Shown here piece after piece: positions 8,856 to 17,227 of a stretch of 52,108 nt of DNA (its first letter is position 1; each line of letters starts with the position of its first letter). A program made the translations under genes and the position numbers. The notes below the pieces were generated by a model. It was not told the DNA's origin. It did not search any database and saw only the letters and a program-made list of their open reading frames with translations. Origin of the DNA: an uncultured Caryophanales bacterium (GTDB taxonomy: Bacteria; Bacillota_I; Bacilli_A; RF39; UBA660); the NCBI GenBank assembly GCA_948442255.1, contig CAOJRT010000006.1, positions 1-52,108 on the forward strand, read 5' to 3'.

Positions 8856-9560
8856 TTAAAGCCTTTTAAAAGTATTTAAGTCCTCTTTTTCAAATTTACT
8901 AATACGATAAGAATCCCTTATTTTACTAATGGCTTTATTGTGAGTGAATACATTCAATTTGTTCTTTTTTATATAATTTAAGGTTTCTTGGGGATAGTGT
9001 ATATATAATTCACAAATTAACCAAGCTTGGGCCATATTGACATAATACTTTTCTGTTTGCTTTTCGTCTAAAAGAGAAAAAATCTCCATTATATGTTCTT
9101 TTTGAAGAAAATGATTTAAAATTAGAACAAACCCAATACGTGAAATAAATTCTTGGTTAGAAAGTGCTAAGTGACATGCTTCTTTCCAATATTTTTTTTT
9201 ATATTGTCTTACTATTTTTATACTATTACAGAAAGTATCACATAAAGACCAATCATCTACTCTTTTTATATATTCCTTGAAGTAAGAATGAAAATCTTCC
9301 TCTTCTTTTATTCTAGCGATGACTAAGCCTTGTAGCATGACTTCCTCATATGTTATTGGTTCATGGCTTAAATATTGCTTATAATCTGTATGTCCTATTT
9401 TCTTAGCTAAATCTTTTAATACAGGGACTTTTATTCCTGTTATTTCATACTGTGTTCTTATTATTTTTTTATTAAACTCTCGCGTTTTTTCTAAGCTTAT
9501 ACTTTTTAAATAGTTTGTAAAAGTTCTATAACTTTCTTCTGTCCAGTCTTTTGGTATCAT
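8856..9560 (-). CDS. AlkD-like DNA alkylation repair protein
   Basis: The 234-residue all-helical protein matches the HEAT-repeat DNA glycosylase family of AlkC/AlkD, which removes alkylated purines. Recognisable features are GIKVPVLKDLAKKI near residue 43, EEVMLQGLVIARIK, and the acidic VDDWSLCDTFC segment where the family has its conserved Trp and Asp. The start lies two stop codons after the small reading frame at 9564-9692, so translation may be coupled. It lies back to back with the SOS-type uvrX-yolD genes, which makes a local DNA-damage cluster. Confidence 0.85.
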   Translation of the reverse strand: MIPKDWTEESYRTFTNYLKSISLEKTREFNKKIIRTQYEITGIKVPVLKDLAKKIGHTDYKQYLSHEPITYEEVMLQGLVIARIKEEEDFHSYFKEYIKRVDDWSLCDTFCNSIKIVRQYKKKYWKEACHLALSNQEFISRIGFVLILNHFLQKEHIMEIFSLLDEKQTEKYYVNMAQAWLICELYIHYPQETLNYIKKNKLNVFTHNKAISKIRDSYRISKFEKEDLNTFKRL

Positions 9561-9563
9561 TTA

Positions 9564-9692
9564 TCAAAACCTCTTTTTTGTCTTTTTCATGTTTTTAAAA
9601 AAGAATTCTATTTTTTCTATTTTTCCTCTTTTAAAATAATCTATTGGCAATTTTTCTTTTATTTTTAAAGATTCCATTTTTATCTTATCCAT
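9564..9692 (-). CDS. Small reading frame upstream of the AlkD-like gene
   Basis: A 42-codon frame starts at ATG 9692 with an AGGTAA ribosome-site-like sequence about 5 nt upstream. It ends in tandem TGA TAA stops directly before the AlkD start. An extended -10 (TGTTATACT) lies just upstream of it. The peptide is Lys/Ile/Phe-rich and unlike any family I know. It could be a leader peptide for translational coupling or a small protein; chance cannot be excluded in such AT-rich DNA. Confidence 0.35.
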   Translation of the reverse strand: MDKIKMESLKIKEKLPIDYFKRGKIEKIEFFFKNMKKTKKRF

Positions 9693-9736
9693 TGTATTAC
9701 CTAAAAATAGTATAACATTTTTGGTAAATATTTACA

Positions 9737-9764
9737 TTGCTTATTTTTTTACACATGATATAAT
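9737..9764 (+). promoter_or_regulatory. Promoter of uvrX-yolD
   Basis: TTGCTT (9737-9742) and TATAAT (9759-9764) are 16 nt apart. The -10 is preceded by TGA, an extended -10 element. The putative start site falls inside the LexA box that follows. Confidence 0.6.
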
Positions 9765-9771
9765 TTAATCA

Positions 9772-9785
9772 AGAACAATTGTTTG
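9772..9785 (+). promoter_or_regulatory. LexA/DinR operator (SOS box)
   Basis: AGAACAATTGTTTG matches the Bacillus-type LexA box CGAACRNRYGTTYG at 12 of 14 positions, including the GAAC-N4-GTTT core. It sits immediately after the -10 of uvrX, an ideal place for repression. This predicts DNA-damage induction of uvrX-yolD. Confidence 0.75.
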
Positions 9786-9803
9786 TATAAAAAGAGGGAT
9801 TTT

Positions 9804-11060
9804 ATGAATGTGAAAGAAAGGCATATTTTAAGTATTGATTTAAAAAGCTTTTTTGCTTCATGTGAGTGTGTGATGCGTAAATTAGATCCATTCCAAGTAC
9901 CTTTGGTTGTAGCTAATCCAAAGCAAGGAGATGGAGCGATTACTTTAGCTGTTACACCTTTTTTAAAGAAACAAGGAGTAAAATCTAGAGGAAGATTATA
10001 TGAGATACCAAAACATATTAAGTATGTTATCGTCCCTCCTCGCATGAATGCTTATATTCAATTTAGCGAAGCCGTCATTTCTGTTTATTTAGATTATATT
10101 GCCAAAGAAGACTTACACGTCTATTCGATTGATGAGTGTTTCTTAGATGTTACAAGTTACTTACATCTTTATAAAAAAAGTGATTATGAACTTGCTGAAG
10201 AAATATTAAACGAGATTACAAAAAGAACAGGTCTTACAGCTACTTGTGGGATCGGTCCTAATATATTGCTTGCCAAAATTGCTATGGATACAGAAGCGAA
10301 ATTATATAAAAACGGAATTGCTAAATGGACTTACGAAGATGTTCCTACTAAATTGTGGAAAATTTCCCCACTTTCTCATATGTGGGGGATTGGTCCACGA
10401 ATGGAAAAAAGACTTCATTCTCTTGGTATTTATTCGGTTGGAGATTTGGCACATTATGATAAGAATCAACTAAAAAATAAATATGGTGTAATGGGAGAAG
10501 AATTATGGAATCATGCGAATGGAATTGATTTCTCTATTATTAGTGATATGAAAATTCCTCCAAAAGAAAAATCTTATTCTAATAGCCAGATCTTATTTAA
10601 GGACTATTATGGAGAAAATGTTAAAATCATCATTCAAGAAATGGTATCGGTTGTAGCAAAGAGACTACGAGAAACCAATATGCATTCTTCTGCTATTGGA
10701 CTTGCTATTGGTTACTCAAAAAGTGTGGGAGGAGGATTTTATCATACGATGAAATTGGATACTCCTACTGATAGTGAAAAAAGAGTTGGTGAAATTTGCT
10801 TCCTTTTATTTGATAAGTATTATCAAGATCAACCAATTCGTAAAGTAGGTGTGAGTGCCTTAAGGTTAACAAAAAAAGATAGTGTACAGCTTGACTTATT
10901 TAGTTCAATAGAGGAAGTAAAAAAAGAAAAGAATGAGAAAGAGGTTCTGGATATGATTACAAGTAAGTTTGGTAAAAATAGCTTATTAAAAGCATCTGCC
11001 TTACTTGCTGATTCTACCATAATGGAACGAAATAAAAAGATTGGAGGTCATAGTGCGTAA
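9804..11060 (+). CDS. Y-family DNA polymerase, UvrX/UmuC type
   Basis: This 418-residue error-prone translesion polymerase has catalytic carboxylates in SIDLKSFFASCEC (near the N-terminus) and YSIDECFLDVT (around residue 115). A helix-hairpin-helix follows (WGIGPRMEKRLHSLGI) and then a little-finger domain. The UvrX/YqjW-type members of Firmicutes have this layout. I chose the ATG at 9804, which follows an AGAGGGA ribosome site. The stop overlaps the yolD start by one base, and a LexA box lies upstream, so it should be SOS-induced and coexpressed with YolD. Confidence 0.93.
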   Translation: MNVKERHILSIDLKSFFASCECVMRKLDPFQVPLVVANPKQGDGAITLAVTPFLKKQGVKSRGRLYEIPKHIKYVIVPPRMNAYIQFSEAVISVYLDYIAKEDLHVYSIDECFLDVTSYLHLYKKSDYELAEEILNEITKRTGLTATCGIGPNILLAKIAMDTEAKLYKNGIAKWTYEDVPTKLWKISPLSHMWGIGPRMEKRLHSLGIYSVGDLAHYDKNQLKNKYGVMGEELWNHANGIDFSIISDMKIPPKEKSYSNSQILFKDYYGENVKIIIQEMVSVVAKRLRETNMHSSAIGLAIGYSKSVGGGFYHTMKLDTPTDSEKRVGEICFLLFDKYYQDQPIRKVGVSALRLTKKDSVQLDLFSSIEEVKKEKNEKEVLDMITSKFGKNSLLKASALLADSTIMERNKKIGGHSA

Positions 11061-11368
11061 TGGAACGTGGAATAATAAAGTGGCAACCTTTTAGTGCGGT
11101 AGTGCCAAGTTACAGAATGATAAATGATGTACTAAGCAAAAAAAATGTGGTCGAAATGCCTGTTTTGTCAGAAGATCAGCTTGTTACTATCCAAGAAAAA
11201 CTGCTTTCTTCCTTTCAAAAAAAAGAGATAGTTACTATTTTGTATTTTTTTGCGGGTAGGTACTATACTATTAAGGGGCTTGTTACACAAATTGATACAA
11301 ATACCCATAAAATATTATTAAATGATAAAAAATCATTATTTTTTTCACAAATCATTAGAATTTCATAA
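11060..11368 (+). CDS. YolD-like protein
   Basis: The 102-residue protein matches the YolD family (RGIIKWQPFSAVVPSYR at the N-terminus). YolD proteins are small partners of UvrX-type Y-family polymerases and are usually encoded next to them; a UmuD-like accessory role has been proposed. The start overlaps the polymerase stop by one base, so translation is coupled. The gene is followed by tRNA-Ala with its own promoter. Confidence 0.88.
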   Translation: MERGIIKWQPFSAVVPSYRMINDVLSKKNVVEMPVLSEDQLVTIQEKLLSSFQKKEIVTILYFFAGRYYTIKGLVTQIDTNTHKILLNDKKSLFFSQIIRIS

Positions 11369-11375
11369 AAAATGC

Positions 11376-11404
11376 TTGCATCCCCTTAAGATATATGATA
11401 TTAT
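11376..11404 (+). promoter_or_regulatory. Promoter of tRNA-Ala
   Basis: TTGCAT (11376-11381) and TATTAT (11399-11404) are 17 nt apart and lie 12 nt before the tRNA. Confidence 0.8.
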
Positions 11405-11416
11405 GGGTATGTTCTT

Positions 11417-11493
11417 GGGGAATTAGCTCAGCTGGCTAGAGCACCTGCCCTGCACGCAGGGGGTCGCGGGTTCGAATCCCACATTCTCCACCA
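11417..11493 (+). tRNA. tRNA-Ala (TGC)
   Basis: The 77-nt gene folds as a cloverleaf. The acceptor GGGGAAT pairs with ATTCTCC, the anticodon stem CCTGC/GCAGG holds loop CCTGCAC with anticodon TGC, and the T arm is GCGGG TTCGAAT CCCAC-like. The 3' CCA is encoded. Confidence 0.97.
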
Positions 11494-11531
11494 GATTGAT
11501 AGGAAACTCGAACTTTTCGAGTAGCAATAGA

Positions 11532-11557
11532 AAACGGCTTGTCAAAAAGTCGTTTTT
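11532..11557 (+). terminator. Terminator after tRNA-Ala
   Basis: A 9-bp stem (AAACGGCTT with AAGTCGTTT, one G-T pair) is followed by T residues, about 40 nt beyond the tRNA. Confidence 0.65.
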
Positions 11558-11604
11558 ATGTTATTACGAATGTGCATGTTACTTACATAAAATAAAAAGG
11601 GAAA

Positions 11605-11680
11605 TACTTAACACTTCAATGTTGAGTACTCACCAAATTGGTTTGCACTTAATCTTGTTAGATTAGTGCGTTTTCTTTTT
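11605..11680 (+). other. Structured region ending in a terminator, possible small RNA
   Basis: Three dyads follow in a row: a 9-bp hairpin (11605-11613 with 11620-11628), a short dyad ACCAAATTGGT (11632-11642), and a 10-bp hairpin with one bulge (11645-11655 with 11660-11669). A T-rich tail follows. It could be a small RNA or an attenuated leader for the broken gene at 11738. I see no clear promoter and no known RNA family. Confidence 0.4.
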
Positions 11681-11737
11681 AGATAAAAAAAACATATTTA
11701 TAGTTTAGACGAATAAATTAAGAAAGGAAAAATAAAT

Positions 11738-12107
11738 ATGAAAAAGGAACTCACACTAGAAATCGACTATTGGATGCATAAAGAATTAAGGGATTATTTA
11801 TTATCATTGGAAGTTTTTTTTGATGTTACGATTCAAGATGATTGTTCCTATTGAATATAATCCTGATTTAATCGACGCTAAAATGCTGAAAGTATAGATA
11901 TTCTTATTTTTAGCTGCTTTAAGAATGGCGTGTCTTATCTCTTTTGATAAACACGTTACTTGCAAAAAGAAATCATATGATATTCTTATAAAAGATTTAT
12001 GTTGTGAGTTTTGTTTTAAAGAATTTATTGATGATCTTTTTATGATTGACGGGATCGTAAAATAATGAAGAAGAAATAAAAAAATTAGAAATTAAATTTA
12101 ATTCTTA
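11738..12107 (+). pseudogene. Broken gene of unknown family
   Basis: A frame starting MKKELTLEIDYWMHKEL at an ATG with an AAAGGAA ribosome site stops after 38 codons. Coding-like sequence resumes in another frame (VPIEYNPDLIDAKM), hits a TAG, continues (DILIKDLCCEFCFKEF), then shifts again (NNEEEIKKLEIKFNS). At least one frameshift and one nonsense codon are needed to read through. I do not recognise the family. Confidence 0.5.
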
Positions 12108-12173
12108 ACTCAAAATTCATTATTAACACAAACTTTTTTTGTTTATGTTTTATTTAGTAATTATACAGAAGAT

Positions 12174-12803
12174 ATGGTTACACTCATGCGCATTGTACAC
12201 TATGGAGGTGTCCCTGCTTCCATTTGGTTACTATCCTCTTCTACTCAAGGTTGGTGTTATGATCGTGTTACTCTGCTCGCTGCAGCATTGCACGATTTTC
12301 CATTTCAAGTAGTAGAAGGAGACATAGAAGGAATTCGTTATTTGGATCCGTCAGTAGAAGAACAAATCAAAAATGATGAAGAATTAGAAGAACATTATAA
12401 CAATCATTGGTGGCTTGAAGTAAAGGATTTAGATAATATTTGGTGGGTCATAGATACAGGGAATGGAATTTGTTTTCAAAAAGAGATTTGGTATGCTATG
12501 GAAAAACCAACAATTACTTTTGTCTGTCCTAAAGAAAAATATATTCATAATCCAGAATATATTGATGCTTTTATTAGTGGAAAAAGAGATACTTTTGGTC
12601 CATTTACCATAATACCTTATTTAGAAAAAACAATTGAATCTTCTGCAATATATAGTGATGCTCTTCAAAAAGAGATTTCTCTATTTAAAGAAAAATGTAA
12701 TTATAACACTTTATGTAATCAAGTATACTTAGATATGTTGAGTTTAGGCTTATTAAAAAAGGAGGCACTTGATATGAGTGAAGAGCAATTAAGAAAAGTA
12801 TGA
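12174..12803 (+). CDS. Transglutaminase-like cysteine protease-fold protein, probably 5'-truncated
   Basis: The 209-residue product has a papain/transglutaminase-like triad layout. Cys comes in QGWCYDRVTLLAAAL, His in NHWWLEVKD, and Asp in WWVIDTGNG. A C-terminal helical tail follows. Proteins of this type in Firmicutes usually have some 60 more N-terminal residues. Here the ATG at 12174 has no ribosome site, and coding-like sequence extends a few codons upstream, so the gene may have lost its 5' end. A diverged, broken copy follows at 12872-13356. Substrate and role are unknown. Confidence 0.5.
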   Translation: MVTLMRIVHYGGVPASIWLLSSSTQGWCYDRVTLLAAALHDFPFQVVEGDIEGIRYLDPSVEEQIKNDEELEEHYNNHWWLEVKDLDNIWWVIDTGNGICFQKEIWYAMEKPTITFVCPKEKYIHNPEYIDAFISGKRDTFGPFTIIPYLEKTIESSAIYSDALQKEISLFKEKCNYNTLCNQVYLDMLSLGLLKKEALDMSEEQLRKV

Positions 12804-12871
12804 GAAAAGTATAAAAAGATTATAACTTCTATCGCTATTAAGTGTGGATAGATAGGAGCTTATTCAAATAA

Positions 12872-13356
12872 TTGATTACAACTTATTACGGAGGAATTCC
12901 TGCTTTTATATTACTTTTATTACCAGAAATTCGTCGTAGGTATTGTTGGTAGAACTGCGCTTATGGCTGTCGTTTTAAATGAGGAAAATTTTCGCCGAAT
13001 GGATGGAAATATCTTGGGAATACGATTTAACCCAAATGTTATAGAAACTATTGCTGCTAAAAGAAGAAGGAAAACCAATTAGCTTTAATTATGTCAATCA
13101 GTGTTGCATAGAGGTAAAATGGGGAAGTTTTTGGTATGTCATTCATACTTCTTCTGGTACGATTACTTTAAGAGAACTATTTTAATTATTTCAAAGGCCT
13201 AAAATAACGAAAATTTGTACTAAAGAAGAAATAAAAAGAGATTCTGATTATATAAATATTCTAAATGCGAATATAGAAAGGGATAAATATGCTTCCCTAT
13301 TTTTATTACCTTTATTTGAAACATATGTAGATAATTCTTCTTATAAAGAGCCATAA
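12872..13356 (+). pseudogene. Decayed paralogue of the transglutaminase-like gene
   Basis: Translation in pieces gives TTYYGGIPAFILLLLPE, then DGNILGIRFNPNVIETI, then CCIEVKWGSFWYVIHTSSG, which align in order with HYGGVPASIWLLSS, EGDIEGIRYLDPSVEEQI and WWLEVKDLDNIWWVIDTGNG of the gene just upstream. Frameshifts and an in-frame TAA after RELF break the frame. The Cys and His of the triad are lost, so the copy had degenerated in function as well. Confidence 0.7.
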
Positions 13357-13462
13357 AAAAAGGAGATTACTTTTTAATAAAGAAAGGATTTATTTTGATG
13401 ATTTAGCTAAACAAAAGCAAGAGAAAAGGATAGAAGAAAAAATTTGTTTTAAAATAACAAAT

Positions 13463-13487
13463 AAAAATACCCATTAAGGTATTTTTT
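13463..13487 (+). terminator. Terminator closing the plus-strand decayed region
   Basis: AAAATACC (13464-13471) pairs with GGTATTTT (13478-13485), followed by more T. It faces the terminator of rpoC. Confidence 0.65.
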
Positions 13488-13493
13488 CTTGCA

Positions 13494-13523
13494 GAAAAAA
13501 AGCGATTATTCTATCGCCTTTTC
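13494..13523 (-). terminator. Terminator of rpoBC
   Basis: On the minus strand, AAGGCGAT pairs with ATCGCTTT (one G-T pair) and a T7 run follows. It lies just after the rpoC stop. Confidence 0.75.
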
Positions 13524-13525
13524 TT

Positions 13526-16500
13526 TTAAATAGCTAGTTCTTCTTCTATTTGTGCTACGACATCTCCAGCTTCTTCTTTTATTTCTGCATCATCAATTAG
13601 TTGATCTTCTAAGAATTCACTTGGTTCATCACTCATAAATTCTTTTTCTAACATCATTTCAATATTACTATATTGTTTTGCACCTGTACCAGCTGGAATT
13701 AGTTTTCCAATTAGAACATTTTCTTTTAAACCTCTTAATTCATCTACTTTTCCTTTAATTGCTGCTTCTGTTAATACTCTAGTTGTTTCTTGGAATGAGG
13801 CTGCGGATAAGAATGAATCTGTTTCTAGTGAAGATTTTGTGATACCTAACATAACAGGTCGACCTGTTGCAGGAACTCCACCACTTAAAATAACTGGTTT
13901 ATTAGCTTCATTAAAGTCATGTAATGATACAGAAAGACCTTCTACTAATCCTGTATCTCCACCATCAACAATTTTCATTTTAGAAATCATACGACGTACA
14001 ATGACTTCAATGTGTTTATCAGAGATATCAACACCTTGTGATTTATAAACTTTTTGAATTTCTTTTAAGATATAACTTTCAGCTGTAATTGGATCTGTAA
14101 CAGCAAGCAATTCTTTAGGGCTTACAGAACCTTCTGTTAATTGTTCTCCTGCTACTACTTCTTGTCCAATATCTACACGAACTTTTGAGTTATAAAGTGT
14201 TGTATGTTCACGAGTTTCTACATCGTTTTCTACAACAATTTTGTGTTTTCCATTCGCCGCTTCAATGCTAATAACTTTACCAGCTATTTCAGCAATTGTT
14301 GCCTTAGCTTTTGGATTACGAGCTTCAAATAGTTCTTCTACACGAGGAAGACCTTGTGTAATATCCGCATCTCCACCATGCGCAACTCCTCCTGAGTGGA
14401 ATGTACGCATTGTAAGTTGTGTACCTGGTTCACCAATTGATTGTGCAGCCATTACTCCAACTGCTTCGCCAGTTTCTACTAGATTACCAGTAGCAAGGTT
14501 ACGTCCATAGCATTTTTGACATACTCCATACTGACTCTTACAAGTTAAAGCACTACGAATCTCTACTTTTTTGATTCCTGCTTTGACAATCTTCTTAGCA
14601 ATATTTTCATTAATCATTTCATTTTTATCAACAATTTCTTCTTTCGTTTCTGGATTAATGACTTTTGTAGCTGTATAACGTCCTACAATACGATCTTCTA
14701 ATGGTTCAATAATAGTCCCACTCTTTTCGTCGATAAAGTCGCTTGCTTCAATTCCTGAAATAGCGCCACAATCAGCTTCTTTAACAATAATATCTTGAGC
14801 AACATCTACTAAACGACGAGTCATGTATCCAGAATCCGCTGTACGAAGTGCTGTATCGGCAGAACCTTTACGAGCTCCATGTGTACTTAAGAAAAATTCA
14901 GAAACGTTTAATCCTTCAATGAAGTTTGATTTAATTGGGATTTCTACTGGTTGACCATTTGGTTTTGCCATACAACCACGCATACCTGCAAGTTGTGTAA
15001 AGTTTCCAGCATTACCACGAGCTCCTGAGTTCATCATCATGAAAATAGGATTTTTATGGTCGCCACTCGATATACCTTTTAATTCTTCCTCTACTTCATC
15101 TTTTGTATTATTCCATACTTGAATAATATTGTTATATCTTTCTTCTTCGGTAATTAAACCTCTTTGGTATTGTTTATTGATTTTATCTACTTTTGCTTGC
15201 CCTGCTTCAATTTTTTCGTTTTTGTCTTTTGCTTCTACGATATCGAATGCAGAAACTGTAATACCTGCAATAGTAGAATATTTAAATCCTAAATCCTTCA
15301 TAGCATCTAGAACTGCAGAAGTTTCTGTTGTTTTATAACGTTTGAATATTTGGGCGATGATTTGGGATAAATTTTTCTTAACAAAAGGTGCTACTGGTTC
15401 CATTTCAGCGATTGCTTTTTTAATATCAGTTCCCATACTCAAGAAATATTTACTTGGTGTAATATTTTCAATATTTTCTTTTGATGCTTCATTAACATAA
15501 GGGAATGAATCAGGTAAAATTTCATTGAATATTAATTTCCCGGCAGTAGTCACTAAATACTTATCTTTTTGCTCATCAGTAAACAATTTGTATTTAAATG
15601 AATTGACAGGAAGAGCGATTCTTGTATGTAAAGTAATTTCTCTTCTTTCGTAAGCCATAATGGCTTCATTTGCATTTTTATATACTTTTCCTTCGTTTTC
15701 TTCTCCTGGCTCTTCTATTGATAGATAATAGTTTCCAAGTACCATATCTTGTGAAGGGGTAACAATAGGTTTTCCTGATTTAGGGTCAAGGATATTATTA
15801 GCACCTAACATTAGAAGTCTGGCTTCTGCTTTTGCCTCTTCGGAAAGTGGTACGTGTACTGCCATTTGATCTCCATCGAAGTCGGCATTAAATCCTGTAC
15901 AAACAAGTGGATGTAAACGAATTGCTTTACCACCTACTAATTTAGGTTCAAAGGCTTGAATACCAAGTCTATGTAGCGTTGGAGCACGGTTTAACATAAC
16001 TGGATGTTCTGTTATTACATCTTCTACGATATCCCATACACATTCATCACGAGTTTCAATTAATTTTTTAGCACCTTTAATATTATGGGCTAAACCTCTT
16101 TCTACTAAACCATGAATTACATGTGGCTTAAATAGTTCAAGAGCCATTTCTTTTGGAACTCCGCATTGATACATTTTTAGGTTTGGTCCAACACAAATAA
16201 CAGAACGACCAGAATAGTCAACACGTTTTCCAAGTAAGTTTTGACGGAAACGACCTTGTTTTCCTTTTAACATACTTGATAAACTCTTAAGTGGTCTATT
16301 ACCTGCAGCTGTAATACTTCTTCCGCGACGACCATTATCGAATAAAGAGTCTACTGCTTCTTGTAACATACGTTTTTCGTTTTGAACAATAATCGTAGGT
16401 GCTCCTAATTCCAATAATTTCTTCAAACGATTGTTACGATTGATGATTCTTCTATATAAATCATTTAAATCAGATGTAGCAAATCTACCACCATCTAATT

Positions 16501-17227
16501 GAATCATTGGTCTAATATCTGGTGGAATTACAGGAAGTGCTTCTAGAATCATCCATTCTGGTTTATTTCCAGATTCATCAAATGCAACAAGACAGTCTAG
16601 ACGTTTTACAAGACGAATACGTTTTTGTCCTGTACAATCTTCTAATTCTTTTCTAATTTCTTCTACTTCAGCATGAACATCTACTTCTGTAAGTAGTTCT
16701 TTGATTGCTTCTGCACCCATTCCTACCCTAAAAGTACTGCCATATTTCTCGTAGTAAGCACGATATTCTTTATCTGATAAAGTTTGTTTTTTCTCTAAAG
16801 GAGTTTGTCCAGGGTCAATAACGACATAACTTACGAAATATAGTACTTCTTCTAAGTCTCTTGGAGACATATCTAAAACTAGTCCCATTTTAGAAGGTAC
16901 GCCTTTAAAGAACCAGATGTGTGAACATGGAGAAGCAAGTTCTATATGTCCCATACGTTCACGACGAACTTTAGAACTAGTTACTTCTACTCCACATCTA
17001 TCACATACAACATTTTTATATCTTAATCTCTTGTATTTTCCACAAGAACATTCGAAGTCTTTTGATGGTCCAAAGATTTTCTCACAGAACAATCCATCTC
17101 TTTCTGGTTTTAATGTACGATAATTAATGGTCTCTGGTTTTTTTACTTCTCCGTATGACCAACTTCTAATTTTTTCAGGAGATGCAATACCTATTTTGAT
17201 ACCTTTAAAGCTGCTAGCATCTATCAT
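13526..17227 (-). CDS. rpoC: RNA polymerase beta' subunit
   Basis: At 1233 residues this is the standard beta' subunit, close to the Bacillus length. The N-terminal zinc site is Cys60, Cys62, Cys75, Cys78. The catalytic Mg motif NADFDGDQ spans residues 447-454 with Asp449, Asp451 and Asp453. The second zinc cluster is seen in ADCGAIS and [11 protein letters not shown]. The trigger loop region [19 protein letters not shown] is intact. The start overlaps the rpoB stop by 4 nt (ATGA), so the two are translationally coupled. Confidence 0.99.
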   Translation of the reverse strand: MIDASSFKGIKIGIASPEKIRSWSYGEVKKPETINYRTLKPERDGLFCEKIFGPSKDFECSCGKYKRLRYKNVVCDRCGVEVTSSKVRRERMGHIELASPCSHIWFFKGVPSKMGLVLDMSPRDLEEVLYFVSYVVIDPGQTPLEKKQTLSDKEYRAYYEKYGSTFRVGMGAEAIKELLTEVDVHAEVEEIRKELEDCTGQKRIRLVKRLDCLVAFDESGNKPEWMILEALPVIPPDIRPMIQLDGGRFATSDLNDLYRRIINRNNRLKKLLELGAPTIIVQNEKRMLQEAVDSLFDNGRRGRSITAAGNRPLKSLSSMLKGKQGRFRQNLLGKRVDYSGRSVICVGPNLKMYQCGVPKEMALELFKPHVIHGLVERGLAHNIKGAKKLIETRDECVWDIVEDVITEHPVMLNRAPTLHRLGIQAFEPKLVGGKAIRLHPLVCTGFNADFDGDQMAVHVPLSEEAKAEARLLMLGANNILDPKSGKPIVTPSQDMVLGNYYLSIEEPGEENEGKVYKNANEAIMAYERREITLHTRIALPVNSFKYKLFTDEQKDKYLVTTAGKLIFNEILPDSFPYVNEASKENIENITPSKYFLSMGTDIKKAIAEMEPVAPFVKKNLSQIIAQIFKRYKTTETSAVLDAMKDLGFKYSTIAGITVSAFDIVEAKDKNEKIEAGQAKVDKINKQYQRGLITEEERYNNIIQVWNNTKDEVEEELKGISSGDHKNPIFMMMNSGARGNAGNFTQLAGMRGCMAKPNGQPVEIPIKSNFIEGLNVSEFFLSTHGARKGSADTALRTADSGYMTRRLVDVAQDIIVKEADCGAISGIEASDFIDEKSGTIIEPLEDRIVGRYTATKVINPETKEEIVDKNEMINENIAKKIVKAGIKKVEIRSALTCKSQYGVCQKCYGRNLATGNLVETGEAVGVMAAQSIGEPGTQLTMRTFHSGGVAHGGDADITQGLPRVEELFEARNPKAKATIAEIAGKVISIEAANGKHKIVVENDVETREHTTLYNSKVRVDIGQEVVAGEQLTEGSVSPKELLAVTDPITAESYILKEIQKVYKSQGVDISDKHIEVIVRRMISKMKIVDGGDTGLVEGLSVSLHDFNEANKPVILSGGVPATGRPVMLGITKSSLETDSFLSAASFQETTRVLTEAAIKGKVDELRGLKENVLIGKLIPAGTGAKQYSNIEMMLEKEFMSDEPSEFLEDQLIDDAEIKEEAGDVVAQIEEELAI

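Noticed and set aside
9749-10045. Minus-strand frame over the start of uvrX
   Set aside because: It lies opposite the uvrX promoter, LexA box and conserved catalytic region, and has no support of its own.
11417-13490. Integrated island with a tRNA-derived attachment site
   Set aside because: I found no second copy of the tRNA-Ala 3' end in the window and no integrase, so only gene decay can be claimed.
14241-14510. Plus-strand reading frames inside rpoC and rpoB
   Set aside because: They are antisense shadows of conserved coding sequence with no ribosome sites and composition typical of the reverse strand.
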